Shown in pieces: positions 36,205-44,103 of a stretch of DNA of 64,000 nucleotides. Below the pieces are notes generated by a model that was not told where the DNA came from, ran no database searches, and saw only the letters and a program-made list of their open reading frames with translations. The translations under genes and the position numbers were made by a program. The stretch spans positions 62,001-126,000 of the forward strand of contig NZ_CP051488.1 in the NCBI RefSeq assembly GCF_014490785.1. The letters are read 5' to 3'. This DNA comes from Kosakonia sp. SMBL-WEM22 (GTDB lineage: Bacteria > Pseudomonadota > Gammaproteobacteria > Enterobacterales > Enterobacteriaceae). Position 1 is the stretch's first letter. Each line of letters starts with the position of its first letter.

Positions 36205-36747
36205 ATGAGCAAATTATGGGAAGTTTTTGAAGAAGATCTAGAGCGCGCCGTGCGTAACGATTATTTGAAGATAGTCAAAAACTTGAATGAGAATATTTAT
36301 TCTGTTGCCCTCGTCACAGATAGTTTTGCAAAGTCATTGTTTTTGGCGTTAAACACACATGAATCGTTAGCTAAAGCTAAAGAGAAATATATTAGAGAGA
36401 TAAAACCAAAAGAGGATTACTTTAAAAATGTTTTAAAATGGACTCCCTCCGAATGGGCTTATGGGAATGATGACTTAACTGATTCTGAAATCAAAAATAT
36501 AAGTCACAAGCTTGCTCAGATAGACGATAGTTCAGATGAGTTTCAGGCGGAATTTTATGAATCGCTTACTGGTGTGTTAAATACGTTAAAAAAATCAGGT
36601 CTTTTCCCCGAAAACGATTTTACCTTATTCATCTCAATAACTGATGATGATAGATCTGAAGCAGTAGAAAATTATGCTGCCCAGTTATTAAATTCCAAAG
36701 ATGTTTTCATGAAATTTAAAGAAAGATACTCTGATCAGCCTGCGTGA
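36205..36747 (+). CDS. DUF4303-like immunity protein (module 13)
   Basis: The 180-residue protein starts MSKLWEVFEEDLERAVRNDY after a short gap from the toxin remnant. NIYSVALVTDSFAKSLFLAL and NTHESLAKAKEKY resemble the DUF4303 pattern (iyg.aL.td......a.nt.e). It is paralogous to the protein at 38468, and both follow HGHH toxins, so they are a matched immunity family. The frame is intact. Confidence 0.68.
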   Translation: MSKLWEVFEEDLERAVRNDYLKIVKNLNENIYSVALVTDSFAKSLFLALNTHESLAKAKEKYIREIKPKEDYFKNVLKWTPSEWAYGNDDLTDSEIKNISHKLAQIDDSSDEFQAEFYESLTGVLNTLKKSGLFPENDFTLFISITDDDRSEAVENYAAQLLNSKDVFMKFKERYSDQPA

Positions 36748-36780
36748 GGATCTTCTTCTATTTTTTTGATAGTAAATACT

Positions 36781-36899
36781 AAAACGGCCAGCATCATCTT
36801 GACGACAACGATGCACTGGGCCGCTCGACCTACGTCTGTGAAGGATTCTCTGCCTTTAATCCAGACTATAATCACCCAAGCGATAACGGCACGAAATAA
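36781..36899 (+). pseudogene. rhs scrap plus toxin tail (module 14)
   Basis: A short frame GQHHLDDNDALGRSTYVCEG then FSAFNPDYNHPSDNGTK ends 14 bp before the DUF4265 gene. The first part resembles the Rhs repeat HRYDYDALGR, the second is the end of a lost toxin. Confidence 0.5.
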
Positions 36900-36913
36900 A
36901 GTGGGTTACTTTA

Positions 36914-37423
36914 ATGATTGATGAAAAATATGTAAAAGTTACATTCTATTTAAACCAGGATGAGGATGGTTATCCGCCGGTTAACTATGAGTCTGTATGG
37001 TTAAAAAAGAATGAGCAAGGAGAGTATGAATTGGATAATATACCGTTTTATATATATGGCGTAAGTAAGTGTGATGTATTAGCATTTCAGGAAAATAAAG
37101 GTGAGTTTGTTGTGAGTGGCGTTTTGAGAAATAATGGCCACTCCACTATGCGTGTTTATATGAATGTGGAAGAGCAGAAAATTAATGTTATATCTGCCTT
37201 GCAATTATTAGGTGGGGTTACTAACTCAGCTAACGCTTCGCCATTATTTGGTCTTGATATCCCTCCTTCGGTGTCTATTCCGGATATTGATCTTTTTTTA
37301 AAAGATAAGTTGGATGAAGGCATCCTTGACTATGAAGATGCTTGCCTTCAGCATACAGGCATAGATGAAAAAAGGCTGAAAGAGTGTAAGGCGCTTACAA
37401 ATATAAAGTATGTCAATCATTGA
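36914..37423 (+). CDS. DUF4265 domain immunity protein (module 14)
   Basis: The 169-residue protein has the DUF4265 signature: VTFYLNQDEDGYPPVNYESVW, then LDNIPFYIYGVSKCDVLAF, then SGVLRNNGHSTMRVY. DUF4265 proteins occur in polymorphic-toxin loci as immunity proteins. Its toxin is reduced to a tail just upstream. The frame is intact, in keeping with retention of immunity after toxin loss. Confidence 0.78.
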   Translation: MIDEKYVKVTFYLNQDEDGYPPVNYESVWLKKNEQGEYELDNIPFYIYGVSKCDVLAFQENKGEFVVSGVLRNNGHSTMRVYMNVEEQKINVISALQLLGGVTNSANASPLFGLDIPPSVSIPDIDLFLKDKLDEGILDYEDACLQHTGIDEKRLKECKALTNIKYVNH

Positions 37424-37572
37424 ACATATAGGAGGGTGTAAATGAGGCCTCTATTATTATTTGGAGAAAAATATAATCTTGATCTCAATATATAAAATCT
37501 TCTTAGTTAGATGTTTAATGGTTTTTTTTCAAGGGGGTAAATAAAATCTCCCTAAGATTTTAAATAAGAAAG

Positions 37573-38025
37573 GTGAGGAATGTAATTTTGACCTTAGAAC
37601 CTGATTTGAAAAAAAATGCTAAATTCAGCAATGAATCTGAAGTGGCTGCTTTTAATGAAACGCTGAAAAAAATGGCTTTGTCTAAAGATGCTAATTATAT
37701 CGAAATAATGCTATCTTATCTTGATGATGACTGCGAGTACGGTGATGTAATGAAAAATATCATTGGCACGGCCGAGACATTTGAGGTTTGTTCGTATATA
37801 AATGCTGTCGTTCATGTTATCGATGACCTTAAAGAAAAAGCGCCTGATTGGCTTGAAGTTATACATTATAGAATTACAAACTCAAAACCACATACAGAAG
37901 CTTACAAAGAAAAATTAAGACTACTTAACTATCCTGAATATTTGGTTAAGTATCTGAAGGATTTTTTGGACGCAAATCCAGAAAAATTTTCTGAAGTAGA
38001 ATATATTCTTTCTGAGAATCCTTAA
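37573..38025 (+). CDS. Imm30-like immunity protein, orphan
   Basis: The 150-codon frame opens at GTG 37573; TTG at 37588 (LTLEPDLKKN) has a better-placed AGGA ribosome site and may be the true start. YGDVMKNIIGTAETFEVCSY and APDWLEVIHYRITNSKPHTE match the Imm30 layout (a VM..iiH..E segment and a pDWl..l..RilN motif). No toxin precedes it. A decayed rhs scrap follows. Confidence 0.65.
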   Translation: MRNVILTLEPDLKKNAKFSNESEVAAFNETLKKMALSKDANYIEIMLSYLDDDCEYGDVMKNIIGTAETFEVCSYINAVVHVIDDLKEKAPDWLEVIHYRITNSKPHTEAYKEKLRLLNYPEYLVKYLKDFLDANPEKFSEVEYILSENP

Positions 38026-38039
38026 GCAGGGTTAATCTT

Positions 38040-38468
38040 TAATAGTATGCGCCGAACCCGCTGGTAGGGGGGATCGCTGGGTGGCTTTAATATCGCTGGT
38101 TAGCGAAGGCTTTAGCAAATGGCCACGTTATACCCGAAGGTGTGACAAGACCACATGGTCATCATATTGTTTTTAAAGGAAAATACTCAAATGCATCTCT
38201 GGATCCGCATTTGGCAAGATCGAAAGCTATCCTTAAAAAATACGGCATTGATCCTGTAAATGATCCTGCAAATCTTATGATTGCTAATAATGTAGAAGGC
38301 GTCCACACAAAAGAAAATGCAAAAAAAGTTGCCGATGCGTTAGCCAAAGCTGATAAAAAAATTAAGGAAATAAGTAAATATAAAAATTTATCACGCAGTG
38401 ATGGAACTGATCTTCTTAAACAGAAGTTACAAGAAATCGGACACGAAGTATTCGGAGGGCATAGGTAA
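38040..38468 (+). pseudogene. rhs end scrap with nearly complete HGHH nuclease tip (module 16)
   Basis: QYAPNPLVGG is the end of the second core family with a shift and stop after it. The tip frame VTRPHGHHIVFKGKY to EVFGGHR is open (from 38142). GHHIV followed by KAILKKYGIDPVNDPANLMI and VHTKENAKKVADAL marks an HNH-superfamily nuclease of the HGHH type with the catalytic pair present. The toxin has no secretion domains and no evident start. TAA overlaps the immunity ATG by one base. Confidence 0.72.
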
Positions 38469-39010
38469 TGAAAAGTTGGCATAGCACGCAATTGGACAAT
38501 TTAAATAAATTAATCCAAGAGGAGTTTTTAGAATTATATAAAAAATACAACCAGGGCGATATTATTTACGGAGTCGTTCTGGTACTAGACGATGATGGGT
38601 TGACAAGCTATATGGCTGTATCTACTAAGAAGAGCATTGAAAAGATGCACAAGGGAATAGAGTGGGAAGGTTATTCTTGGGTGCAGGGATTTTTTGATGA
38701 TAATGATGATGTGGGCGTTCGTTCATTTACTCCTGTAATGATGGATCATTACTATGAAGAGATTCAGCCTTTATTATCAAAAGGTTATGATTTTGATGAG
38801 GAAAGAAAAAGAAATCTTAATCTCTATATAAGTGCTATGAAAAAGGCAAAGCAACAGTTATGTAATTCTGTTGGAAACGATGTAAACAGTATGGTTTGTT
38901 ACGTTACTATTCCCGGTGAGCCTGAAATTGATCGCGATTCGGCTATAGAAATTAATGAGCCTTCTGATAATTTAAACTGGTTTTTAGAAACTTACAAAGA
39001 ATTGTTATGA
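38468..39010 (+). CDS. DUF4303-like immunity protein (module 16)
   Basis: The start overlaps the toxin stop (TAATG). The 180-residue protein (MKSWHSTQLDNLNKLIQEEF, then DIIYGVVLVLDDDGLTSYMA) has the DUF4303 arrangement, the same length and similar secondary structure to the module 13 protein at 36205, though sequence has diverged. The pair would give matched protection against the two HGHH toxins. Confidence 0.68.
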   Translation: MKSWHSTQLDNLNKLIQEEFLELYKKYNQGDIIYGVVLVLDDDGLTSYMAVSTKKSIEKMHKGIEWEGYSWVQGFFDDNDDVGVRSFTPVMMDHYYEEIQPLLSKGYDFDEERKRNLNLYISAMKKAKQQLCNSVGNDVNSMVCYVTIPGEPEIDRDSAIEINEPSDNLNWFLETYKELL

Positions 39011-39112
39011 TCTTTAAAAAGGCCTTTAGTGGTTTTTTCAATTACTTGATATAATTTCATTCTCATATAATGCATATTTACCGCTTAAAGAGTAAACGCT
39101 GGAATTATTATT

Positions 39113-39266
39113 AAGCAGCAATGCTTCTGGAATATGGCGCAACAGCTTGCGCAATCCGTCGCAGTTTGTAACGGCGCAGCGCATCACGTATGGTTACGAC
39201 GCTTTCGGCTGACGCAGTCGGAAGCAGGATTGGTTTGGCGTGATGGCAAGAGGCCAATGGTAGTGT
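39113..39266 (+). pseudogene. Last rhs core scrap
   Basis: The translation RNSLRNPSQFVTAQRIT then WLRRFRLTQSEAGL, in shifting frames, corresponds to the core segment AEHQLAESVTLRNGAAQRTT, TYGYDAFGRRSWKQDAFG seen intact at 35580-35690. It has no module after it and marks the right end of the rhs array. Confidence 0.6.
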
Positions 39267-39284
39267 AAGCACACTCGATGTCGT

Positions 39285-39585
39285 TCCTCGCACTTTTTAG
39301 GTTGCATGTTTTTCTGCCATCAGCCGGTACTCTCTCTATGTCATTTTATTCAGAGGCTTATGAAGCCAATCGCTGTTGTCTCTGCCATTGCTCTGTGATT
39401 TCTCACGCTTTATCAGGGTTCTAAACAGATAAAAACCCATCATTTCTGTCAGGTACGTCCTGTTACCGTTGGATAAAGGCATTCTGCGTCGGCCTTCCCG
39501 GTTTGATAAATTCCAGTATTAAGCCATGCACTTTAGCGTGCTGCGCCAGCGTCGGTGATTTTAAATCCATGCTGGATACGTGCTG
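39285..39585 (-). pseudogene. Vestigial IS3-family transposase (OrfB 3' part)
   Basis: On the minus strand the translation MDLKSPTLAQHAKVHGLILE then FIKPGRPTQNAFIQR matches the IS3-family integrase core (MDNGPE.xSPTLAQWA...HG(I/L)xLEFI(Q/K)PGKPTQNAFIERFN). Further stop-interrupted matches follow: EITEQW and RVPADGRKTCNLKSARN, corresponding to the usual EEYRLMAEKPEISKSAWN end. The relic abuts the last rhs scrap and the yicC terminator. Confidence 0.75.
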
Positions 39586-39615
39586 TAGTGATATATAAAA
39601 AGACGCTATAAAACA

Positions 39616-39645
39616 AAAAAGGCCTTGATTTAACATGGCCTTTTT
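39616..39645. terminator. yicC terminator (bidirectional)
   Basis: AAAAAGGCC and GGCCTTTTT form a 9-bp stem with a 12-nt loop, 35 bp past the yicC stop, with A/T tracts on both sides. It functions for the minus-strand yicC and could also stop readthrough out of the island. Confidence 0.8.
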
Positions 39646-39679
39646 GTCCTGCGGCGACTTAGGGAGATCGCGTGAAACG

Positions 39680-40543
39680 TTACTCGATGTTCTGGATCTG
39701 CTCGCGCATCTGCTCAATAAGCACTTTCAGTTCAATAGCCGAGTTGGTCACTTCCGCATTGATCGATTTAGAGGCCAGCGTGTTCGACTCGCGGTTGAAC
39801 TCCTGCATCATAAAGTCGAGGCGGCGACCCACAGCTTCCTTCTTCTTCAGGATGTTGTAGGTCTCTTTTACATGCGCTTCGAGCCTGTCCAACTCTTCGG
39901 CAACGTCGATACGCTGCGCCATCATCACCAGCTCTTGCTCGAGGCGGTTGTTTTCCAGCTGCACCTGCGCCTCTTCCAGCTTGCTGACCAGGCGTTCACG
40001 CTGCCATTGCAGGATTTCCGGCATATGAGCGCGCACATTGTTGACTTCGGTGCTGACGCCTTGCAGACGCTGCTCGATCAGCGCTTTCAGCGCCTGGCCT
40101 TCGGTTTCGCGGGCGACGATAAAGTCGTCCAGCGCGCCATCCAGCGCGGCGAGGATTTCAGCGGTAATCGCATCGAGATCCTGCTCCTGAGCCGCCATCA
40201 CGCCAGGCCAGCGCAGAATATCGACCGGATTAATTTCACCCTCGTCGCTCTGCATTTTTACCCAGTTCGCGGCGGTGACCAGCTGCTTAGCCAGTTTTTC
40301 ATTCAGAATCAGTTCGCCCTGCGCGCTGGCGTCCGGCTCAAAGCGTAAGGTGCATTCCACTTTACCGCGGGTCAGACGGGTACGCAGACGCTCACGGACA
40401 ACCGGTTCAAGGCTGCGGAATTGTTCCGGCAGGCGGAAGTAAGTTTCCAGATAACGCTGGTTAACCGAGCGCAGTTCCCAGGAGGCTGAGCCCCATGTGC
40501 CCTTGATTTCACGCCGGGCGTAGGCGGTCATACTGCGGATCAT
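39680..40543 (-). CDS. yicC: YicC family endoribonuclease
   Basis: The 287-residue product equals E. coli YicC in length. It begins MIRSMTAYARREIKGTWGSA, contains the YicC_N region (SVNQRYLETYFRLPEQFR) and the C-terminal DUF1732 domain with coiled segments and EFNRESNTLASKS. E. coli YicC is an RNA-cleaving enzyme affecting small RNA stability. The divergent rph promoter region is shared. It marks the right flank of the rhs island. Confidence 0.95.
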   Translation of the reverse strand: MIRSMTAYARREIKGTWGSASWELRSVNQRYLETYFRLPEQFRSLEPVVRERLRTRLTRGKVECTLRFEPDASAQGELILNEKLAKQLVTAANWVKMQSDEGEINPVDILRWPGVMAAQEQDLDAITAEILAALDGALDDFIVARETEGQALKALIEQRLQGVSTEVNNVRAHMPEILQWQRERLVSKLEEAQVQLENNRLEQELVMMAQRIDVAEELDRLEAHVKETYNILKKKEAVGRRLDFMMQEFNRESNTLASKSINAEVTNSAIELKVLIEQMREQIQNIE

Positions 40544-40667
40544 AGTCGTTCCCGTTTTGAAGGAGAGATGCGGGGGATTATAGCTTTGGTGGCCTTATCA
40601 GGATAGGAATAACCAGGGTTAGCCAGTATAATGCGCAGCCACATTCGTAACAGCCGGAGAAATCATC

Positions 40668-41384
40668 ATGCGTCCAGCAGGCCGAAGCGCCACTCAGGTG
40701 CGCCCCGTCACCCTGACCCGTAACTACACAAAACACGCAGAAGGTTCCGTGCTGGTGGAATTTGGCGACACCAAAGTGCTCTGCACCGCCTCCATCGACG
40801 AAGGTGTTCCACGTTTTCTTAAAGGCCAGGGCCAGGGCTGGATCACTGCCGAATATGGCATGTTGCCGCGTTCGACCCACACCCGTAACGCCCGTGAAGC
40901 GGCGAAGGGCAAGCAGGGCGGACGTACCATGGAGATCCAGCGCCTGATTGCGCGTGCACTGCGCGCGGCGGTCGATCTGAAAGCGCTTGGCGAATTTACT
41001 ATCACCCTCGATTGCGATGTTCTGCAGGCTGATGGTGGCACCCGTACCGCGTCGATCACCGGTGCGTGCGTGGCGCTGGCCGATGCGCTGAACAAACTTG
41101 TTGCCGCAGGCAAGCTGAAGACCAACCCAATGAAAGGTATGGTGGCGGCTGTCTCCGTTGGCATCGTTAATGGCGAAGCGGTGTGCGATCTGGAGTATGT
41201 TGAAGACTCAGCGGCTGAGACCGACATGAACGTCGTGATGACCGAAGATGGCCGCATGATCGAAGTGCAGGGCACCGCAGAGGGCGAGCCCTTCACTCAT
41301 GAAGAGCTGCTCGCGATGCTGGCGCTAGCCCGAGGGGGCATTGAGTCCATTGTCGCGGCGCAAAAAGCGGCGTTAGAAAATTGA
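40668..41384 (+). CDS. rph: Ribonuclease PH
   Basis: The 238-residue phosphorolytic 3'-5' exoribonuclease trims tRNA 3' ends. MRPAGRSATQVRPVTLTRNY, GWITAEYGMLPRSTHTRNAR and the end FTHEELLAMLALARGGIESI are conserved. The reading frame is full length, unlike the rph-1 frameshift of E. coli K-12, so translation reaches close to the pyrE attenuator. It forms an operon with pyrE. Confidence 0.98.
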   Translation: MRPAGRSATQVRPVTLTRNYTKHAEGSVLVEFGDTKVLCTASIDEGVPRFLKGQGQGWITAEYGMLPRSTHTRNAREAAKGKQGGRTMEIQRLIARALRAAVDLKALGEFTITLDCDVLQADGGTRTASITGACVALADALNKLVAAGKLKTNPMKGMVAAVSVGIVNGEAVCDLEYVEDSAAETDMNVVMTEDGRMIEVQGTAEGEPFTHEELLAMLALARGGIESIVAAQKAALEN

Positions 41385-41390
41385 TTTTGA

Positions 41391-41417
41391 GGGCGACGAT
41401 GAGTCGCCCTTTTTTTT
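41391..41417 (+). promoter_or_regulatory. pyrE attenuator/terminator
   Basis: GGGCGAC-GATGA-GTCGCCC followed by eight T residues starts 7 nt past the rph stop. In enteric bacteria pyrE is controlled by UTP-sensitive attenuation at this site: when UTP is low, ribosomes translating the end of rph stay close to polymerase and prevent the hairpin. The spacing seen here fits that mechanism. Confidence 0.85.
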
Positions 41418-41504
41418 GCGCAACATCCGGGCGTCAGGCCCGCTGTCTGCGCAACGCACTTTGCTAAATTTTTAAATCATCAAAACAGGAAGAGGAGCGG
41501 ATCC

Positions 41505-42146
41505 ATGAAAGCGTACCAGCGTCAGTTTATTGAATTTGCGCTTAACAAACAGGTACTGAAGTTCGGCGAGTTCACGCTGAAATCCGGGCGCAAAAGCCCC
41601 TATTTCTTTAATGCCGGGCTGTTTAATACCGGGCGCGATCTGGCGCTGTTAGGCCGTTTTTACGCTGAAGCGTTAATGGATTCCGGGATTGATTTCGATC
41701 TGCTGTTCGGCCCGGCTTATAAAGGCATCCCGATTGCGACCACCACCGCAGTGGCGCTGGCAGAGCATCACGAGCGCGATGTGCCCTACTGCTTTAACCG
41801 TAAGGAAGCCAAAGATCATGGTGAAGGCGGTAACCTGGTTGGCAGTGCGCTGCAGGGCCGTGTGATGCTGGTGGATGATGTGATCACCGCCGGGACGGCG
41901 ATCCGCGAGTCGATGGAGATTATTCAGGCTAACGGCGCGACCCTTGCTGGCGTGCTGATCTCGCTCGACCGTCAGGAGCGCGGCCGCGCAGAGATCTCTG
42001 CGATTCAGGAAGTTGAGCGTGATTACGGCTGCAAGGTGATTTCCATCATTACGCTGAATGACCTGGTAGACTATCTGGAAGAGAAGCCGGAGCTGGCCGA
42101 TCTGGTCGCCTCTGTGCGTGCCTATCGCGAAGAGTACGGTGTCTGA
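41505..42146 (+). CDS. pyrE: Orotate phosphoribosyltransferase
   Basis: The 213-residue enzyme makes orotidine monophosphate from orotate and PRPP in pyrimidine synthesis. Length equals E. coli PyrE. The PRPP-binding motif VMLVDDVITAGTAIRES is clear, and the N-terminus KAYQRQFIEFALNKQVLKFG is canonical. A GGAAGAGGAG ribosome site precedes the ATG. Expression is expected to depend on the upstream attenuator. Confidence 0.98.
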   Translation: MKAYQRQFIEFALNKQVLKFGEFTLKSGRKSPYFFNAGLFNTGRDLALLGRFYAEALMDSGIDFDLLFGPAYKGIPIATTTAVALAEHHERDVPYCFNRKEAKDHGEGGNLVGSALQGRVMLVDDVITAGTAIRESMEIIQANGATLAGVLISLDRQERGRAEISAIQEVERDYGCKVISIITLNDLVDYLEEKPELADLVASVRAYREEYGV

Positions 42147-42153
42147 GGAGCTA

Positions 42154-42177
42154 CCCGGCAGCAGGCCTGCCGGGTTT
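42154..42177. terminator. Terminator between pyrE and the SMP-30 gene
   Basis: CCCGGCAG-CAGGC-CTGCCGGG followed by TTT. It sits between convergent genes, 8 bp past the pyrE stop, and probably acts in the plus direction. Confidence 0.75.
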
Positions 42178-42181
42178 CGTC

Positions 42182-43198
42182 TTACAGAAGCTGTGCGCCC
42201 TGCGTGTTGACATACAGGGCGTAAATCGAGGTGCTGGCGGCCATAAAGAGCCGGTTTCGCTGCTCGCCGCCGAAGCAGAGATTAGCGCAGCGCTCGGGCA
42301 GGTGAATCATGCCAATCGCTTTGCCCTGCGGGTTAAACACCCGAACACCATCCAGCTCGTCGCTGCCCATGCCCCAGCCGCACCATAAATTGCCATCTAC
42401 ATCGCAGGCGATACCGTCCGCGGTGCCGTTGTCACAATCAATATGCACCCGCCTATTTTGTAACTGCCCGTCGACAATATCCCACGCCAGTATTAAACGA
42501 TTAGGCGTAGCGCGGCTCTCCACAACATAGAGGATTTTTTCGTCCGGCGAGAAGCAGATGCCATTCGGCCCGCGCACATCCCCCAGCACCACTTCCAGCT
42601 TGCGGGTTTGCGGATCGAGACGATAAACATTCTGCGGCAGCTGCGGCTCGGCTTTATGTCCTTCATAAAAACCGGTAATGCCAAATGGTGGGTCGGTAAA
42701 CCAGACTGAGCCGTCAGATTTAACGGCGATGTCGTTCGGCGAGTTGAGCGGCTTACCGTCGAAGCTATCCGCCAGTACTGTAATGGTGCCGTCGTACTCT
42801 GTGCGCGTAATACGCCGCGTATCGTGCTCACAGCTGATCAATCGCCCCTGGCGATCGCGGGCATGACCGTTGGCGTTATTTGCCGGTTTGCGAAAAACAG
42901 CGGTCTCGCCAGTCTGTTCATCCCAGCGCATCACTGCATTGTTGGGGATGTCGCTCCAGAGCAGCATGCGCATATCCCCAAACCATAACGGCCCTTCCGC
43001 CCAGCGACAGCCAGTAGCGATTTGTTCTACTTTGGCGCTGGAGACCATATAACCACGAAAGGCGTCATCGAGCGCGACCACGCGCGGATCGGGGTAGCGC
43101 TGTGCAGGCGCCCATGCAGCAAAACTTTTTTGACTGAGTAACAGGGAAGCGGTAGCGATACCGCTCAGCTTTAACAGTTCCCGACGAGATGTTGCCAT
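42182..43198 (-). CDS. Tat-exported SMP-30/gluconolactonase-like protein
   Basis: The 338-residue product has a twin-arginine signal (TSRRELLKLSGIATASLLL, cleavage likely near SFAA). The mature part is a six-bladed propeller of the SMP-30/gluconolactonase/LRE family: CRWAEGPLWFGDMRMLLWSD, then NGHARDRQGRLISCEHDTRR, then SPNDIAVKSDGSVWFTDPPF, then GPNGICFSPDEKILYVVES and ADGIACDVDGNLWCGWG. These provide the usual Glu, Asn and Asp metal ligands. Substrate is unknown; a sugar lactone is likely. It is not part of the E. coli gene order here and was inserted between pyrE and slmA. Confidence 0.85.
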   Translation of the reverse strand: MATSRRELLKLSGIATASLLLSQKSFAAWAPAQRYPDPRVVALDDAFRGYMVSSAKVEQIATGCRWAEGPLWFGDMRMLLWSDIPNNAVMRWDEQTGETAVFRKPANNANGHARDRQGRLISCEHDTRRITRTEYDGTITVLADSFDGKPLNSPNDIAVKSDGSVWFTDPPFGITGFYEGHKAEPQLPQNVYRLDPQTRKLEVVLGDVRGPNGICFSPDEKILYVVESRATPNRLILAWDIVDGQLQNRRVHIDCDNGTADGIACDVDGNLWCGWGMGSDELDGVRVFNPQGKAIGMIHLPERCANLCFGGEQRNRLFMAASTSIYALYVNTQGAQLL

Positions 43199-43382
43199 CC
43201 GGTCTCTCCTTCTTGCTTTTATAGGGTATCGAAGCGGTAATTTGTTTTAGGAATAACCAGGTGCCTGAAGGAGCGTAGAGAATCGGCAAGGGTGCCACAT
43301 CTGGCATTGTTACGAATTACGTTGGGCTTTTACACAGAATGGCGGGAAATGCGAATGCAGCCACAGAGGCTGCATAGGGTGA

Positions 43383-43979
43383 TTACTGTAATTGCAGAAG
43401 TAACAGCGGCCAGCGCGCGTCAAAATCTTCGGTCGGGCTATATTTGAACTCGCTGCGCACATAGCGCGACAGCATCCCTTCACAGAAGGCCAGCAGCTGG
43501 CTTGCCAGCAGTGTCTCGTCGGTCGCATACCCTTCGCCTTCACGCATTTTGCGCTCGCGCAGGACCTGGCGCAGCTGCGCTTCAATACGCTCAAAAAGCT
43601 GGTTGATGCGCCCCTGCAGGCGATCCTGCTCAAACATCAGCGCATGACCGGTCATGATGCGGGTCAGGCCGGGATTACGTTCGCCGAAGCCCAGAATCAG
43701 TAAGACAATCAGACGCAAACGCGCAGTCGTGTCTTTTTCATCTTTTAAAATCAGGTTGATGCGGGTAATCAGGCTATCTTCGATAAACTCGATCAGGCTA
43801 TCGAACATGCGTGTTTTGCTGGGAAAGTGACGATACAGCGCGGCTTCAGAGACGCCGACCGATGCCGCCAGTTTCGCCGTGGTAATACGTTGGCTTCCAT
43901 CGCTGGATTCCAGCATTAACGCCAGAGATTGAAGTATTTCCTCACGGCGATTCTTTTTCGCAGTCTGTTTTTCTGCCAT
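43383..43979 (-). CDS. slmA: Nucleoid occlusion protein SlmA
   Basis: The 198-residue TetR-family protein equals E. coli SlmA in length. The helix-turn-helix is at TTAKLAASVGVSEAALYRHF (residues about 39-58), and the start MAEKQTAKKNRREEILQSLA is canonical. SlmA binds chromosomal sites and blocks FtsZ assembly over the nucleoid. It lies downstream of dut in the same direction, with a 124-bp gap. Confidence 0.97.
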   Translation of the reverse strand: MAEKQTAKKNRREEILQSLALMLESSDGSQRITTAKLAASVGVSEAALYRHFPSKTRMFDSLIEFIEDSLITRINLILKDEKDTTARLRLIVLLILGFGERNPGLTRIMTGHALMFEQDRLQGRINQLFERIEAQLRQVLRERKMREGEGYATDETLLASQLLAFCEGMLSRYVRSEFKYSPTEDFDARWPLLLLQLQ

Positions 43980-44103
43980 GTTCTAAAAAACCCCAGAAAA
44001 TAATCACTTGTCAGGCGAGCAACCACACAACGGCCGCAAATGCCTGGCATTTGCGGTGATCTTATCGCGTTATAGTGTTGTGTAATGCGTTAAATAGCGC
44101 GGA

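Noticed and set aside
39463..39717. 84-codon minus-strand frame as a gene
   Set aside because: It is a chance fusion of the yicC 3' region and terminator with the IS3 relic.
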